Counted from the stretch's first letter, positions 52,976-61,156 are shown. The stretch is 64,000 nt of DNA from Cryobacterium sp. CG_9.6 (GCF_029893365.1 NZ_JARXUZ010000001.1:2976001-3040000); one strand, 5' to 3'. Numbers and translations: made by a program. Notes: generated by a model not told the origin, from the letters alone.

Positions 52976-54110
52976 CGGCGGCACTTTCGACGCGAACTTC
53001 AAAAAGCCGGTCATCGCCGGCGCTGGGAGTACCTCGTCCATCCGTGTTGTTTGTCATGAACCACACTGTGCCACCAGGTCCGGGCACTACGTCACGGAGG
53101 CGGCCATAGTCGCGCACAAAATAGGCGATGGGGGTCACTGTGGAGGAGTCGATGTTGGGCGAGACATCAACGCTCCAGAGGCGCTCGCCGCGCAGACCGG
53201 CCATGAAGAGCGTGTCGCCCACGATCGCGATTCCACTGGGGCTGGCGTCGGAGGTCGCCCATTCCTGCACGGGGTCCGTGTAGTCGGGGTTGTCGCCGCG
53301 TCCCTCCACCACCGGCCAGCCGTAGTTGTTGCCGGGCTCAATCAGGTTGAGTTCGTCCCAGGTGTTCTGGCCAAACTCGCTTGCCCATAGGCGTCCGCTC
53401 GAGTCCCACGAGATGCCCTGCGGGTTACGGTGGCCGTAGGAATACACGAGAGTGCCGAAGGGGTTGTCGGCCGGAACAGCACCGGTGGGGGTCAGGCGCA
53501 GAATCTTGCCGCCGAGCGCATCGAGGTTTTGCGACTGGGCCGTGTTGCCGGCATCTCCCACGGTGGCGTAGAGCATGCCGTCGGGGCCGAACGCGATGCG
53601 TCCGCCGTTGTGGTTTGATGCCCGCGGGATGGCGTCCAGCACGGTCTCGGCCGCCCCGAGGGTGTGGCCGCCCGCGGAGCCGAGCAGCGGCATCCGTTCG
53701 ATGCGGTTGTCGGTGGCCGTGGTGAGGTAGGCGTACACCCAGTCGTCGGAGTAGGCGAGGCCCAGCAGGCCGCCCTCGCCGGAGGGGCGAGCGTCGGTGA
53801 CCGTGCCCACGTTTCGCAGTCCGCCGTCGGGGAGTAATTCGCGCACCCGCGTGGTGTCGCGCTCGCTGATAAGGGTGCCGCCGCCCGGCACGCGCAGAAT
53901 CGACCACGGTGCGTCGAGGCCGCTGGTGATCGCGACCGGGTCTCCCACCAGGCGCACGGTGCCGGTGGGCGCGGCGGAGGTGTCAGACCCGGGAGTCGAC
54001 GTGGGTGGTGCCGCCCGCGGGTCGTTTCCGCCCGTGCCGGAACAGGCGCCGAGCAGGAGCACAGCCGCCAGGGCGAGGCTGCCGGTGGCCAGTCGCGTGC
54101 GTGCAGTCAT
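52968..54110 (-). CDS. PQQ-dependent aldose (glucose/sorbosone) dehydrogenase-like lipoprotein
   Basis: A 380-residue exported protein. The lipoprotein signal peptide ends in LLLGACSG (lipobox Cys at residue 23), then a Thr/Pro linker. The six-bladed beta-propeller of the GSDH/YliI family follows: APWSILRVPGGGTLISERD, GEGGLLGLAYSDDWVYAYLT, SNHNGGRIAFGPDGMLYAT, GHRNPQGISWD and ELNLIEPGNNYGWP. It oxidises aldoses using PQQ outside the membrane. No PQQ synthesis genes are in the window. Confidence 0.88.
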   Translation of the reverse strand: MTARTRLATGSLALAAVLLLGACSGTGGNDPRAAPPTSTPGSDTSAAPTGTVRLVGDPVAITSGLDAPWSILRVPGGGTLISERDTTRVRELLPDGGLRNVGTVTDARPSGEGGLLGLAYSDDWVYAYLTTATDNRIERMPLLGSAGGHTLGAAETVLDAIPRASNHNGGRIAFGPDGMLYATVGDAGNTAQSQNLDALGGKILRLTPTGAVPADNPFGTLVYSYGHRNPQGISWDSSGRLWASEFGQNTWDELNLIEPGNNYGWPVVEGRGDNPDYTDPVQEWATSDASPSGIAIVGDTLFMAGLRGERLWSVDVSPNIDSSTVTPIAYFVRDYGRLRDVVPGPGGTVWFMTNNTDGRGTPSAGDDRLFEVRVESAAGG

Positions 54111-54121
54111 CGGCGTCTCGC

Positions 54122-54559
54122 TCAGATGCGCGGCTTGCGCTCAGCGATGAAGGATTCGACCACGGCCACGGCAACGAGGCAGCCTTCGAGCTCCTTGGCG
54201 GTGGCCCCGTCTTTCTCGCGCAGAAAAACTGCGGCGGTGAAGTCGGTGAGAGCGGCGTCGAGCTCGCCCCGATCGAAGTGAACCTTGCCGCGATTCTGGC
54301 GGGCCTCGGCGGCGGACGTCGTCCACTCGTGCGTCTCGGCGTCGAGAATGCAGTGGTTCAGCTCGGCCTGAGCCTCGTCGAGCTTGCCCTGATACTGCAG
54401 AACCTGCGCGCGCCGAATGCGGCTGGCCACGGCCTGCTCGCGATCCCCGGTGAAGCGCGACAAACGCCAAGCCTCGTTCGCGATTTCCCAGGCTTCGTCC
54501 AGGCGCCCGAGCAGACGCAGCAGACTCACCTTTTCGTTAAGCGCAGACAGGCTGCGCAT
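54122..54559 (-). CDS. TPR-like helical repeat protein
   Basis: A 145-residue protein with two or three tetratricopeptide-like repeats (LLGRLDEAWEIANEAWRLSR, LQYQGKLDEAQAELNHCI, HFDRGELDAALTDFTAAVFL). The reading frame stays open and protein-like about 45 codons upstream of ATG 54559, but contains no ATG, GTG or TTG, only a CTG near 54645. The real start may therefore be a rare CTG, or the 5' end may have been lost. It is 11 bp upstream of the sugar dehydrogenase gene. Confidence 0.7.
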   Translation of the reverse strand: MRSLSALNEKVSLLRLLGRLDEAWEIANEAWRLSRFTGDREQAVASRIRRAQVLQYQGKLDEAQAELNHCILDAETHEWTTSAAEARQNRGKVHFDRGELDAALTDFTAAVFLREKDGATAKELEGCLVAVAVVESFIAERKPRI

Positions 54560-54786
54560 GTTGCCGAGGGCGTCGAGACGCTCGCTGGCGGCGGGCAGGT
54601 CGACTTTTTCACGCAGCGTGAGTGCGTCGTAACCGATGATGATGCTCAGGGGGTGTTCCTGACAGACGGCGGCCGAAGCCGCGGGAAATTCGGACTCTTC
54701 AGCCTATCCCCGTCGCCGGTCCCTGTGCGTGAGATCCCTCGGCGTGAGTGGAATTCGCCACCCCAGAACGGATGCCTCGCGCGGCC

Positions 54787-55170
54787 CTACCCGCGCCCCG
54801 ACGTATCGACAATCTCCTTACCGAGCGGCAGCAGAGCCACTGGCACCATTTTGAAGTTTGCGATTCCAAACGGAATGCCGATGATCGTGAGGCACAGCGC
54901 AATGCCGCTCAGAATATGCTCGAGCGCAATCCACCAGCCGGCCAGAATCACCCACACCACATTGCCGAGGGCCGAGCCGATGCCGGCGGTCGGCTTGTCC
55001 ACAATCGTCTTCCCGAACGGCCAGAGCGCATAAATACCGATGCGCGCCGCCGCGATCCCCCACGGAATCGTGACAATGAGAACACACATAATGACGGCGG
55101 CAAGCATGTATCCGAGGAAGAGCCAAAAACCGGAGAGCACGAGCCAAATGATGTTGAGGATCGTCTTCAT
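54787..55170 (-). CDS. yccF: YccF-domain inner-membrane protein
   Basis: A 127-residue polytopic protein with two YccF repeats: the first around NIIWLVLSGFWLFLGYMLAA and IPWGIAAARIGIYALWPFGK, the second around NVVWVILAGWWIALEHILSG and IPFGIANFKMVPVALLPLGK. The duplicated IPxGIA...PFG/PLGK pattern is the family signature. Function is unknown in all organisms. Confidence 0.88.
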   Translation of the reverse strand: MKTILNIIWLVLSGFWLFLGYMLAAVIMCVLIVTIPWGIAAARIGIYALWPFGKTIVDKPTAGIGSALGNVVWVILAGWWIALEHILSGIALCLTIIGIPFGIANFKMVPVALLPLGKEIVDTSGRG

Positions 55171-55293
55171 AATGTTCCATCATGCCAGCCTGTTGCGAGG
55201 TTGACGAGGCCTCCCTGAGCGCCGCGGTCAGGCTACTCTGGGCGCCAGTTCGTGCAGCTTTCGGCGAACGCCATTCGGAGAGGTCGCCTGCCC

Positions 55294-55962
55294 ATGCTCG
55301 ATGTTCTCGTTGCCGTGCTGCCGTTCGCGCTCGGAGCGCTCGTCGCCTCTCTTCCGGTCGTCGCCATGGCGGCCGTGATCGCCACCCTCAACTTTCGACC
55401 CGTGCTGCGAAGCTTCACAGCGGGCTGGCTTGCGGGGCTTCTCACCACGGGGGTGCTCGCGCTTGTTCTCACGGGTGCCGTCACTCTCGCCACGGACTCC
55501 GTCGCCTGGGCCTCGTGGTTGCGCGTCGTTCTCGGCGCCGCGCTGGTCGCACTGGGCGTGCGCCGTTTCGTGACCCGTGCACGCCGCGGCGAGGAACGAA
55601 CGGAGCCAAAGTGGGTGCCCGTGATGCAGAACATTCGCCCGGGTCGCGCCTTCGGGGTGGCGTTTCTGCTCGGCTCCATCAATCCCAAGAACGCTCTGAT
55701 CGTGCTGGCGGCCGTGGCGGCCATCGTGAATGCGAGCAGCGCCGTCGTGGAGCAGTTCGTGGGCCTTTTCGTTTTCGTGGTGGTGGCCAGTCTCGGTGTG
55801 GTGGCGCCCGCGGTAGCACTTCGCATGCGGGGTGATCGCGCGGCCGCTCCGCTGCACAGCTTCGTGGACTGGTTCGCGCGCCACAGCGACCTCATCATCG
55901 CCGCCGTTCTGCTGCTGCTCGGGCTGCTGGTCCTCTCCGCGGGCCTCGGCGCGCTGCTGTAG
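55294..55962 (+). CDS. GAP-family (Sap/LysE-like) six-helix membrane protein
   Basis: A 222-residue membrane protein with six hydrophobic helices and the LysE-like pattern LPFALGALVASLPVVAMAAV at the N-terminus, then FLLGSINPKNALIVLAAVAA. The relatives known as Sap or GAP export surface glycolipids in mycobacteria. ATG 55294 follows GAGAGG at about 9 bases. It is divergent from yccF and ends 82 bp before IS copy 2. Confidence 0.75.
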   Translation: MLDVLVAVLPFALGALVASLPVVAMAAVIATLNFRPVLRSFTAGWLAGLLTTGVLALVLTGAVTLATDSVAWASWLRVVLGAALVALGVRRFVTRARRGEERTEPKWVPVMQNIRPGRAFGVAFLLGSINPKNALIVLAAVAAIVNASSAVVEQFVGLFVFVVVASLGVVAPAVALRMRGDRAAAPLHSFVDWFARHSDLIIAAVLLLLGLLVLSAGLGALL

Positions 55963-56053
55963 CGCACGCATCCGCTGCCCCGCCCGGCTGAACTCGCCGC
56001 GGCATCCGTCGTCGCGCCCGAATTCGGGGGCCGCTACGCCCGTTCGGTAGTTG

Positions 56054-57094
56054 TCAACCTGCTTGAGACAGTAGGTGGGTGTTGATGCCTGTGGGTTGGG
56101 GTAGTGGTGGTGCTGTGGGTGGTTGGCGGAAGCGTGTGGGGTGCTGGGCGTAGTAGGCGTCCAGTGCCCGTTGTCGTTGCGCGTGGATGAGGTGGGCGGT
56201 GCCGTCAAAGACGGATGCTGGGGTGTGCCGGCCGAGACCGCTGTGGCGGTGTTGGGTGGCATACAGGTCCAAGAAGTCCTTGGTCCATTGGCGGGCGTGA
56301 TCGCGGTGATCGAATCGGTCCGGGGAGCTGGGGTCGTACTTGATGGTCTTGAACAGTGATTCTGAGAAGGGGTTGTCGTCGCTGACCCGGGGGCGAGAGT
56401 ACGAGGTGATGATGCCGTTGCTCTCGAGGGCGTTGATGAGGTCTGTGGAGCGCATGGAGGACCCGTTGTCGGAGTGCACGACTGTGGGGGCGCCGTGGGT
56501 GGCGATCGCGTCGGTGAACAGTGTCACAGCGCGTTTCTTCGAGATGTAAGTCTCGATGCACCAGCCAATGGGGTAACGCGAGAACACGTCAATGATCAGG
56601 TAAAGGTAGTACCGATCGTGGTAGCTGGGTCCGTTCAATTCGGTGATGTCCCACGACCACAAATCCCCGGGCTTGAGCGTCGCGACGGCCGGAGTGCGCG
56701 GTGACGGGGAGCGCGGGGTTCGGGTGCGTCGACGATCCCCGACCAGGCGGTGAGCGTTGGCGACCCGGTAGAACGTGCGCTGCGAACACGCGAGAGTCCC
56801 GGCGTCGAAGGCGTGCCAGTACGTTTGCACCACCGATTTGTCTTCATATTTCGGCTCGCAGAGCACGGAGAGTATCGTGGCGCGCTCGTGCGTGTCCAAG
56901 GCTGCGGGTTGCCGGCGTTCGCGGTGCGGGATCGCCTCAGCCACGGGGCGGTAGTGCTGGTAGCCACGGCTGAGCCGGTAATACGTTGACCGTGGCATCC
57001 CGACCAGACGACATGCGTCCACGATCGGCATCGCCATTTCTTGGGCCAGTGCCGTGACCGTCAAGGTCAGGACAGCTTGCTTCGTTTCAGCCAC
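56054..57094 (-). CDS. IS3-family transposase OrfB, DDE integrase (copy 2)
   Basis: Identical in sequence to OrfB of copy 1 (346 residues from GTG 57094), with the intact DDE set SWDITELNG, VVHSDNGSS and FSESLFKTIKY. It shares the -1 frameshift arrangement with OrfA. Full identity between the two copies points to recent transposition or homogenisation. Confidence 0.9.
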   Translation of the reverse strand: MAETKQAVLTLTVTALAQEMAMPIVDACRLVGMPRSTYYRLSRGYQHYRPVAEAIPHRERRQPAALDTHERATILSVLCEPKYEDKSVVQTYWHAFDAGTLACSQRTFYRVANAHRLVGDRRRTRTPRSPSPRTPAVATLKPGDLWSWDITELNGPSYHDRYYLYLIIDVFSRYPIGWCIETYISKKRAVTLFTDAIATHGAPTVVHSDNGSSMRSTDLINALESNGIITSYSRPRVSDDNPFSESLFKTIKYDPSSPDRFDHRDHARQWTKDFLDLYATQHRHSGLGRHTPASVFDGTAHLIHAQRQRALDAYYAQHPTRFRQPPTAPPLPQPTGINTHLLSQAG

Positions 57095-57522
57095 GCCGCG
57101 TACTCGCCCGCGCTCATCAACGCTGGTGGGATCGGTGTTTGTTCCTCGTTCGAGCGGGTGGTGATCCCGTCCAAGAGCTCGAATGCTTTTCCCAAGATTT
57201 GTTGTGCTGCTTCGGACTGCGCGACCTTCTTCTTCAAAGCCTCGTTTTCCATCCGCAGCCGCGCCAACTCCGCACGATCGCGATTGTCCATTCTTTGTGG
57301 TGACCTCTCTGACGTTGCGACCATCGATGCCGTCCATTCTCCATCGTCGCGAGCCCTCAGCCAACGATTCACCGTGCCCTTTGCCAAGTCGAACTCGCGC
57401 AGTAACCGCACCTTCGCGCCTCGTTCCACGCACTCATCCCAGCGGCGTATGTACTCAATCCGAAACGCCAACGGAAACGACCGCCCACCATTTCTCGTTC
57501 GACCTATCGCCATATCATTCAT
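57067..57522 (-). CDS. IS3-family transposase OrfA (copy 2)
   Basis: Identical to OrfA of copy 1 (151 residues): an HTH followed by the leucine-rich coiled coil. The slippery heptamer G GGA AAA falls at 57193-57187 and the downstream stem is at 57183-57149. Confidence 0.88.
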   Translation of the reverse strand: MNDMAIGRTRNGGRSFPLAFRIEYIRRWDECVERGAKVRLLREFDLAKGTVNRWLRARDDGEWTASMVATSERSPQRMDNRDRAELARLRMENEALKKKVAQSEAAQQILGKAFELLDGITTRSNEEQTPIPPALMSAGEYAAWLKRSKLS

Positions 57523-57628
57523 GTCCTGCTCCGATTCAGCGTCCGTCACCACGATGTCTCACGACCATCATGGCAACTAACGGGTTACCGTAGCGCCGCC
57601 CCATCTGGGGCGCGACGAGGGGTCACGG

Positions 57629-57731
57629 GGTCTCGACGGGGCTCGACCAGCGAGATGCGGGCGCTTTCAGGGCAGGGTCACTAGGTCTCGACGGGCCTCG
57701 ACCAGCGAGAGGGGCGCCGACCAACGAGAGG
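57629..57731. repeat. Tandem REP-like repeats
   Basis: GGTCTCGACGGGGCTCGACC.. at 57629-57655 and its near-copy at 57684-57710 (one base different), 55 bp apart, each ending CAGCGAGA. A degenerate third copy is at 57715-57731. Each has TCTCG/CGAGA inverted ends. The repeats fill the gap between IS copy 2 and the next gene; no gene is seen there. Confidence 0.75.
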
Positions 57732-57759
57732 GGGCAATGCGGGGCGGAACGGGAGCGGC

Positions 57760-59010
57760 TCAGCGGGCGTCGTAGTGAGCCAGGGCGTCGGCATCCGTGG
57801 CGTGCGTCATGGCCCGGCGAGCATTGTCGAGGGCGATGACCGGGTCGGCCTCCACCTCGGCCAGAGACAACTGCCGCTCGGCCTCGGACAGCCGAGTACG
57901 AGCACCAGCCTGCACGCGACCACGATGTGCGGCGATGAAATCCCGGGTGATCGAGAGCTGACTGCGCGCGGTCAGCAGCGCACCAGCCAGAGCGGTGCGC
58001 GCATTCTCCAGGCGCAACTGCCGATTGCGGGCTTCGGAGCGCATCACATCGAGGCCGTCCATCACCTCGCGCAGATGAGCGAGATCGACGGCCGGGTCAC
58101 TGAGGCGCTGGGGTTCACGCAACTGGGCAAGCTCCGTGCTGGCCGCCACGATCACGCTGTTCAGGTTGGCGCTGGTGTCGGCCTCGTCGTGCGCGTCGCG
58201 CAGCCCCCGGGCCTCGGCGAGTTCGGCGGCGGCAGCATCGGTTGCGCGCCCGAGGTTCGCGAATCCAATATGCAGTTCGTCTTCACCGCTCTCGATCGCG
58301 TCGAGCAGCTGCGTGGCGGTGAACAGACCGTGTTCGGCAGCGCTCATCTGCTCGCCCACCGGTTCTGAGGCGGCGAGACGGGCGGCGGCCTCAGCGCCAG
58401 CGCGGCGGGCGTTTTCGAGGGCGACCTGAGCGCGGGTGACGTTGGTGCTGATGGGCGCGAGAGCGTGTGCGGTGTAGCTGAGGGCCAGCCGGTCCAGGGT
58501 GCGGGTGCCGCCCACCACCCGGTCGGCGGTGCGGTCGAGGCGGCGCATGAGCTGCTCGAGCATCTGCGGGGCGGTGCGTTCCACGCCACGCTTCTTGTCA
58601 AAGTTCCGGGTCTGAGCCTCGAGGCGCTGCGTGGCCTCGTCGGCAATGGCTCGAATCTGCTCGTTCCAGCGGCGAATCTCCTCGGCCGAATCCGGCACCG
58701 TGTCATCGAGTTTCTGCTGCAGCGCAAACGCCTCGGTGAGCTGGCGCCGCGACAACGTGAGGGCCTTGGCAAACTCCCGCGTGGAATTCTCGCCAAACTG
58801 CGCGCTGGCGAAGTCAAGTTCGTCGGTCGCGTCTTGCACGAGGTCATCCGCTCGAACGAGACTGACCGCGGCCTGCTGGGCGAGCGCTCTGGCAGCATCG
58901 GTTTCGATCTTCAGACGCGCCCGGGTGCGACGGCGACTCAGCCCAACGAGCACGAGGATGCCGGCAACGACGATTCCTAAAACCACCAGCGAGGGCAAGA
59001 ACGCGTCCAT
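57760..59010 (-). CDS. Membrane-anchored coiled-coil protein (TPM-protein C-terminal module without TPM domain)
   Basis: A 416-residue protein. Residues 6-24 form a single N-terminal helix (PSLVVLGIVVAGILVLVGLS), then a basic stop (RRRTRARLK). The rest is a long Ala-, Glu- and Arg-rich helical bundle or coiled coil with segments such as FGENSTREFAKALTLSRRQL and VALENARRAGAEAAARLAAS. This resembles the region after the membrane helix of larger actinobacterial TPM-domain proteins, but no TPM domain is encoded here. Function is unknown; a scaffold at the membrane is inferred. Confidence 0.7.
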   Translation of the reverse strand: MDAFLPSLVVLGIVVAGILVLVGLSRRRTRARLKIETDAARALAQQAAVSLVRADDLVQDATDELDFASAQFGENSTREFAKALTLSRRQLTEAFALQQKLDDTVPDSAEEIRRWNEQIRAIADEATQRLEAQTRNFDKKRGVERTAPQMLEQLMRRLDRTADRVVGGTRTLDRLALSYTAHALAPISTNVTRAQVALENARRAGAEAAARLAASEPVGEQMSAAEHGLFTATQLLDAIESGEDELHIGFANLGRATDAAAAELAEARGLRDAHDEADTSANLNSVIVAASTELAQLREPQRLSDPAVDLAHLREVMDGLDVMRSEARNRQLRLENARTALAGALLTARSQLSITRDFIAAHRGRVQAGARTRLSEAERQLSLAEVEADPVIALDNARRAMTHATDADALAHYDAR

Positions 59011-59066
59011 TCTCTGAGTCTACTGACCGCACGCTGGGCGATCTGTGCGCGGCGCCGGGAAGCGCG

Positions 59067-59507
59067 CTAGAGGTCGTCGGCGCTGGGACGACGCATCTGC
59101 TGGCGGATCATCTCGAAGTCGTGACGGGAGATCTCGATCAGGCCACGGCGCAGCTGATATCCCCAGTTCGGGTTGCCCCGGGTGAGTTCCAGCACCGACA
59201 GCAGCGGCCGAATCGACGTGGCCACAGCGTGCGGGTCGTAGTCGGCCCGCCGGCGCCAGGGTTGGAACTCGCTGCCAGGGTCACCGATGGGGGCGAGGGC
59301 GGCATCCGTGATGCGGGCAATCGCGGTGAACTCGCGCAACACCTCACCCTCGAATGCGGTCTTCGGCGAGTAATACACGAGGCCGTCAGATTCGCCCATG
59401 CCAGCGAGCGTCGCGCGCGCGGCCTGGCTCGCCTGGGCCATGCCCTGGTGAACGCTGCGCAGCACCTGCTCGCGCTGGGCGACCCCCAGCCAGAAACGAA
59501 TTGCCAC
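59067..59507 (-). CDS. EVE-domain protein
   Basis: A 146-residue PUA-like EVE-domain protein; the fold is proposed to read modified bases. The family pattern is clear: RFWLGVAQREQVLRSVHQG, GDGLVYYSPKT-type loop (here ESDGLVYYSPKTAFEG), FTAIARITDA, FQPWRRRADY and NWGYQLRRGLIEISRHDFEM. Length is complete. It lies 56 bp upstream of the coiled-coil gene and is divergent from the SRPBCC-like gene. Confidence 0.85.
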   Translation of the reverse strand: MAIRFWLGVAQREQVLRSVHQGMAQASQAARATLAGMGESDGLVYYSPKTAFEGEVLREFTAIARITDAALAPIGDPGSEFQPWRRRADYDPHAVATSIRPLLSVLELTRGNPNWGYQLRRGLIEISRHDFEMIRQQMRRPSADDL

Positions 59508-59547
59508 TCTTCAGTTGTACAACATGCGCGTGGTCCAGACTGGGAGT

Positions 59548-60069
59548 ATGCGCGTATTACTGAAGAAAGTCCTTGATTGTGAACCGGATGCCGCCTGGCG
59601 GGCCATTCGAAGCCCCGCGGTTTTTCGAGAGGTCAGTTCGCCGCTCCTCGCGGTGGATTCCCTCGAATCCAATGGGTTTCCCACCATGTGGGCGCCCGGC
59701 GACCACCCGGCGACGTTTCGCATGCTGGGACTCGTTCCGATGGGCACACAGGTGATTCGACTCGCTGAGGAGAACGAACGTGCTGATGGGGTGCGTATTC
59801 TGCGGGACACCGGTTACGGCGTGTCGGGTGCCCTCGCGGCCGTGACGCTCTGGGACCACCGCATGGCCATTGCACCCGATCCCGCCGGCACGGGCAAGAC
59901 GCTCTACCGCGACCAGCTCATTTTCAAGGCGGGACTCGGCACGATCGCCCTCTGGCCCAGCTTTTGGGCGTTTTGGCAGATCCGGATGCTGCGCCTCCAG
60001 CAGCTCGCACCCACCTGGCGTCACGATGTGGGCGTCGATGCGCCTGCATCTTCGGACACCGCGGCGTAA
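59548..60069 (+). CDS. SRPBCC-like (polyketide cyclase fold) protein
   Basis: A 173-residue protein. Its pattern of strands and the phrase KVLDCEPDAAWRAIRSPAVFREVSSP, broken after 20 residues here as KVLDCEPDAAWRAIRSPAVF, suits the START/SRPBCC ligand-binding fold. The ligand is unknown. A conserved C-terminal segment is WPSFWAFWQIRMLRLQQLAP. The ATG at 59548 is assumed; ATG 59524 and TTG 59515 are in frame but the upstream bases look like a promoter (CAGACTGGGAG just before the ATG), which would mean a nearly leaderless mRNA. Confidence 0.6.
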   Translation: MRVLLKKVLDCEPDAAWRAIRSPAVFREVSSPLLAVDSLESNGFPTMWAPGDHPATFRMLGLVPMGTQVIRLAEENERADGVRILRDTGYGVSGALAAVTLWDHRMAIAPDPAGTGKTLYRDQLIFKAGLGTIALWPSFWAFWQIRMLRLQQLAPTWRHDVGVDAPASSDTAA

Positions 60070-60120
60070 GAACGGTCGCGGCGAGGGGAGTCTGTCGGTT
60101 GTCGGCGCTACTCTGTTGGC

Positions 60121-60786
60121 ATGACTTCTTCCCTTGGAGCATTACAGATCGCTGACTGGCGTCGTCGAGTGTTCGGACTCTATGCGGGCGTGCGTCAGCT
60201 CAGCGTGCAGAGTCCGGAGTCCGGGCACGAACTGTGGCGGTCGGGACGGGACGAACTGTTTGCGGGACATCCGTCGTCGCCGCTGCTGCCGGACGATCGG
60301 GCCGCCTTCACCGGGCTGCCGATCGCAGCGTACGACCCGGACTGGCGCTTCGAGGTGGAGGTGCACCGCGCGGAGCACCCGCTGCGCATCAGCGTGGACA
60401 CCGGAACCGACGGCACCGTGCCCTTCGACCTGGTGGGCACCGTGCGACTCCCCTACCTCGGCTCGCTCGACGTGTGGCACCTCGGCAACTACGGCGGCGG
60501 CCTGTTTCTCCCGGTGAAAGACGCACTCGCCGGTCAGCCCGGCGGCACCTACGGGGGTGGCCGCTACCTGCTCGACACGGTGAAGGGCGCCGATCTGGGC
60601 CCCGGCGTCGACGACGACACCCTCATTCTCGACTTCAACTTTGCCTATAACCCGTCGTGCGCCTATGACCCCATGTGGGCCTGCCCGCTCGCCCAACCGG
60701 GCAACACCATCGACGTGGAGGTGCCGGTGGGCGAGCTCTACAACGGTGACAGCTTCGGCGAGGGGTCCGACTCTGCCGGGTTCTGA
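60121..60786 (+). CDS. DUF1684-like protein
   Basis: A 221-residue soluble protein. DUF1684-type features are an N-terminal WRRRVFGLYAGVRQ, SPLLPDDRAAFTGLPIAAYD, and C-terminal LDFNFAYNPSCAYDPMWACP with PLAQPGNTIDVEVPVGE. No catalytic function is known. TACTCT lies 7 bases before the ATG, matching a -10 for a leaderless transcript, which is common in actinobacteria; no SD is seen. Confidence 0.8.
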   Translation: MTSSLGALQIADWRRRVFGLYAGVRQLSVQSPESGHELWRSGRDELFAGHPSSPLLPDDRAAFTGLPIAAYDPDWRFEVEVHRAEHPLRISVDTGTDGTVPFDLVGTVRLPYLGSLDVWHLGNYGGGLFLPVKDALAGQPGGTYGGGRYLLDTVKGADLGPGVDDDTLILDFNFAYNPSCAYDPMWACPLAQPGNTIDVEVPVGELYNGDSFGEGSDSAGF

Positions 60787-60851
60787 CGCGCGTCCGCGTG
60801 TGGTTACCGGTGCGCTCCCGCTGTGCTCCCGGCGAACTCCCGGCACTGCTG

Positions 60852-60870
60852 ATACCCCACCGGGTATAAA
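60852..60870 (+). promoter_or_regulatory. CsoR-like operator overlapping the -10 of the copper oxidase operon
   Basis: ATACCC (60852-60857), 4-nt spacer, GGGTAT (60862-60867) is a perfect palindrome of the type bound by CsoR copper repressors. TATAAA (60865-60870) overlaps its right half and would be the -10. The downstream genes encode a SHOCT membrane protein and a multicopper oxidase, which suits copper-induced expression. Confidence 0.6.
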
Positions 60871-60928
60871 GGGGTTAGGCTGGAAGAAACGGCCGACCGA
60901 CTGATTCGGCCGGCGAATGGAGACTGTC

Positions 60929-61156
60929 ATGATGTGGGGCGCGTCAAGCATGGGGTGGACCTGGGGATTCGGACTGCTCGTGATCGTCGGCGTGGCCCTC
61001 ATTATCTACGTGCTCGTGCGGGTGTTCTCGGGTCGCCCCACGAAGGCCGCCCCGCAGTCGGGCGCGCGGCTCATTCTCGATGAACGCTTTGCTCGGGGGG
61101 AACTCACCGAGGAACAGTATCGCGAACACCGGCGAACACTGGCGGACGATCGATAA
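60929..61156 (+). CDS. SHOCT-domain small membrane protein
   Basis: A 75-residue protein. One transmembrane helix (WGFGLLVIVGVALIIYVLVR) follows a Met/Trp-rich start (MMWGASSMGW). The C-terminal short SHOCT helix pair is LILDERFARGELTEEQYREH. ATG 60929 is chosen since GGAG lies 6 bases upstream; an ATG at 60917 is in frame. Its stop overlaps the ATG of the multicopper oxidase by one base. Such proteins often accompany copper-handling genes. Confidence 0.75.
   Translation: MMWGASSMGWTWGFGLLVIVGVALIIYVLVRVFSGRPTKAAPQSGARLILDERFARGELTEEQYREHRRTLADDR

Larger units (their letters stand above)
56045..57582 (-). mobile_element. IS3-family insertion sequence, copy 2 (inverted)
   Basis: Same 1538-bp element as at 49775-51312 but in the opposite orientation, 4.7 kb away, with identical encoded proteins. 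In its own orientation it is flanked by AACC on the left (57583-57586, complement) and AACG on the right (56041-56044, complement), the reciprocal of copy 1. It also sits between CGCTACG and CGTAGCG arms, inside an imperfect palindrome with arms TCGTCGCGCCC.. on both outer sides. Confidence 0.9.

Noticed and set aside
49775..57582. Composite transposon made of two IS copies with cargo
   Set aside because: The cargo is ordinary chromosomal genes. The reciprocal target duplications fit two separate insertions plus an inversion better than one composite insertion, which would give a single duplication at the outer ends.
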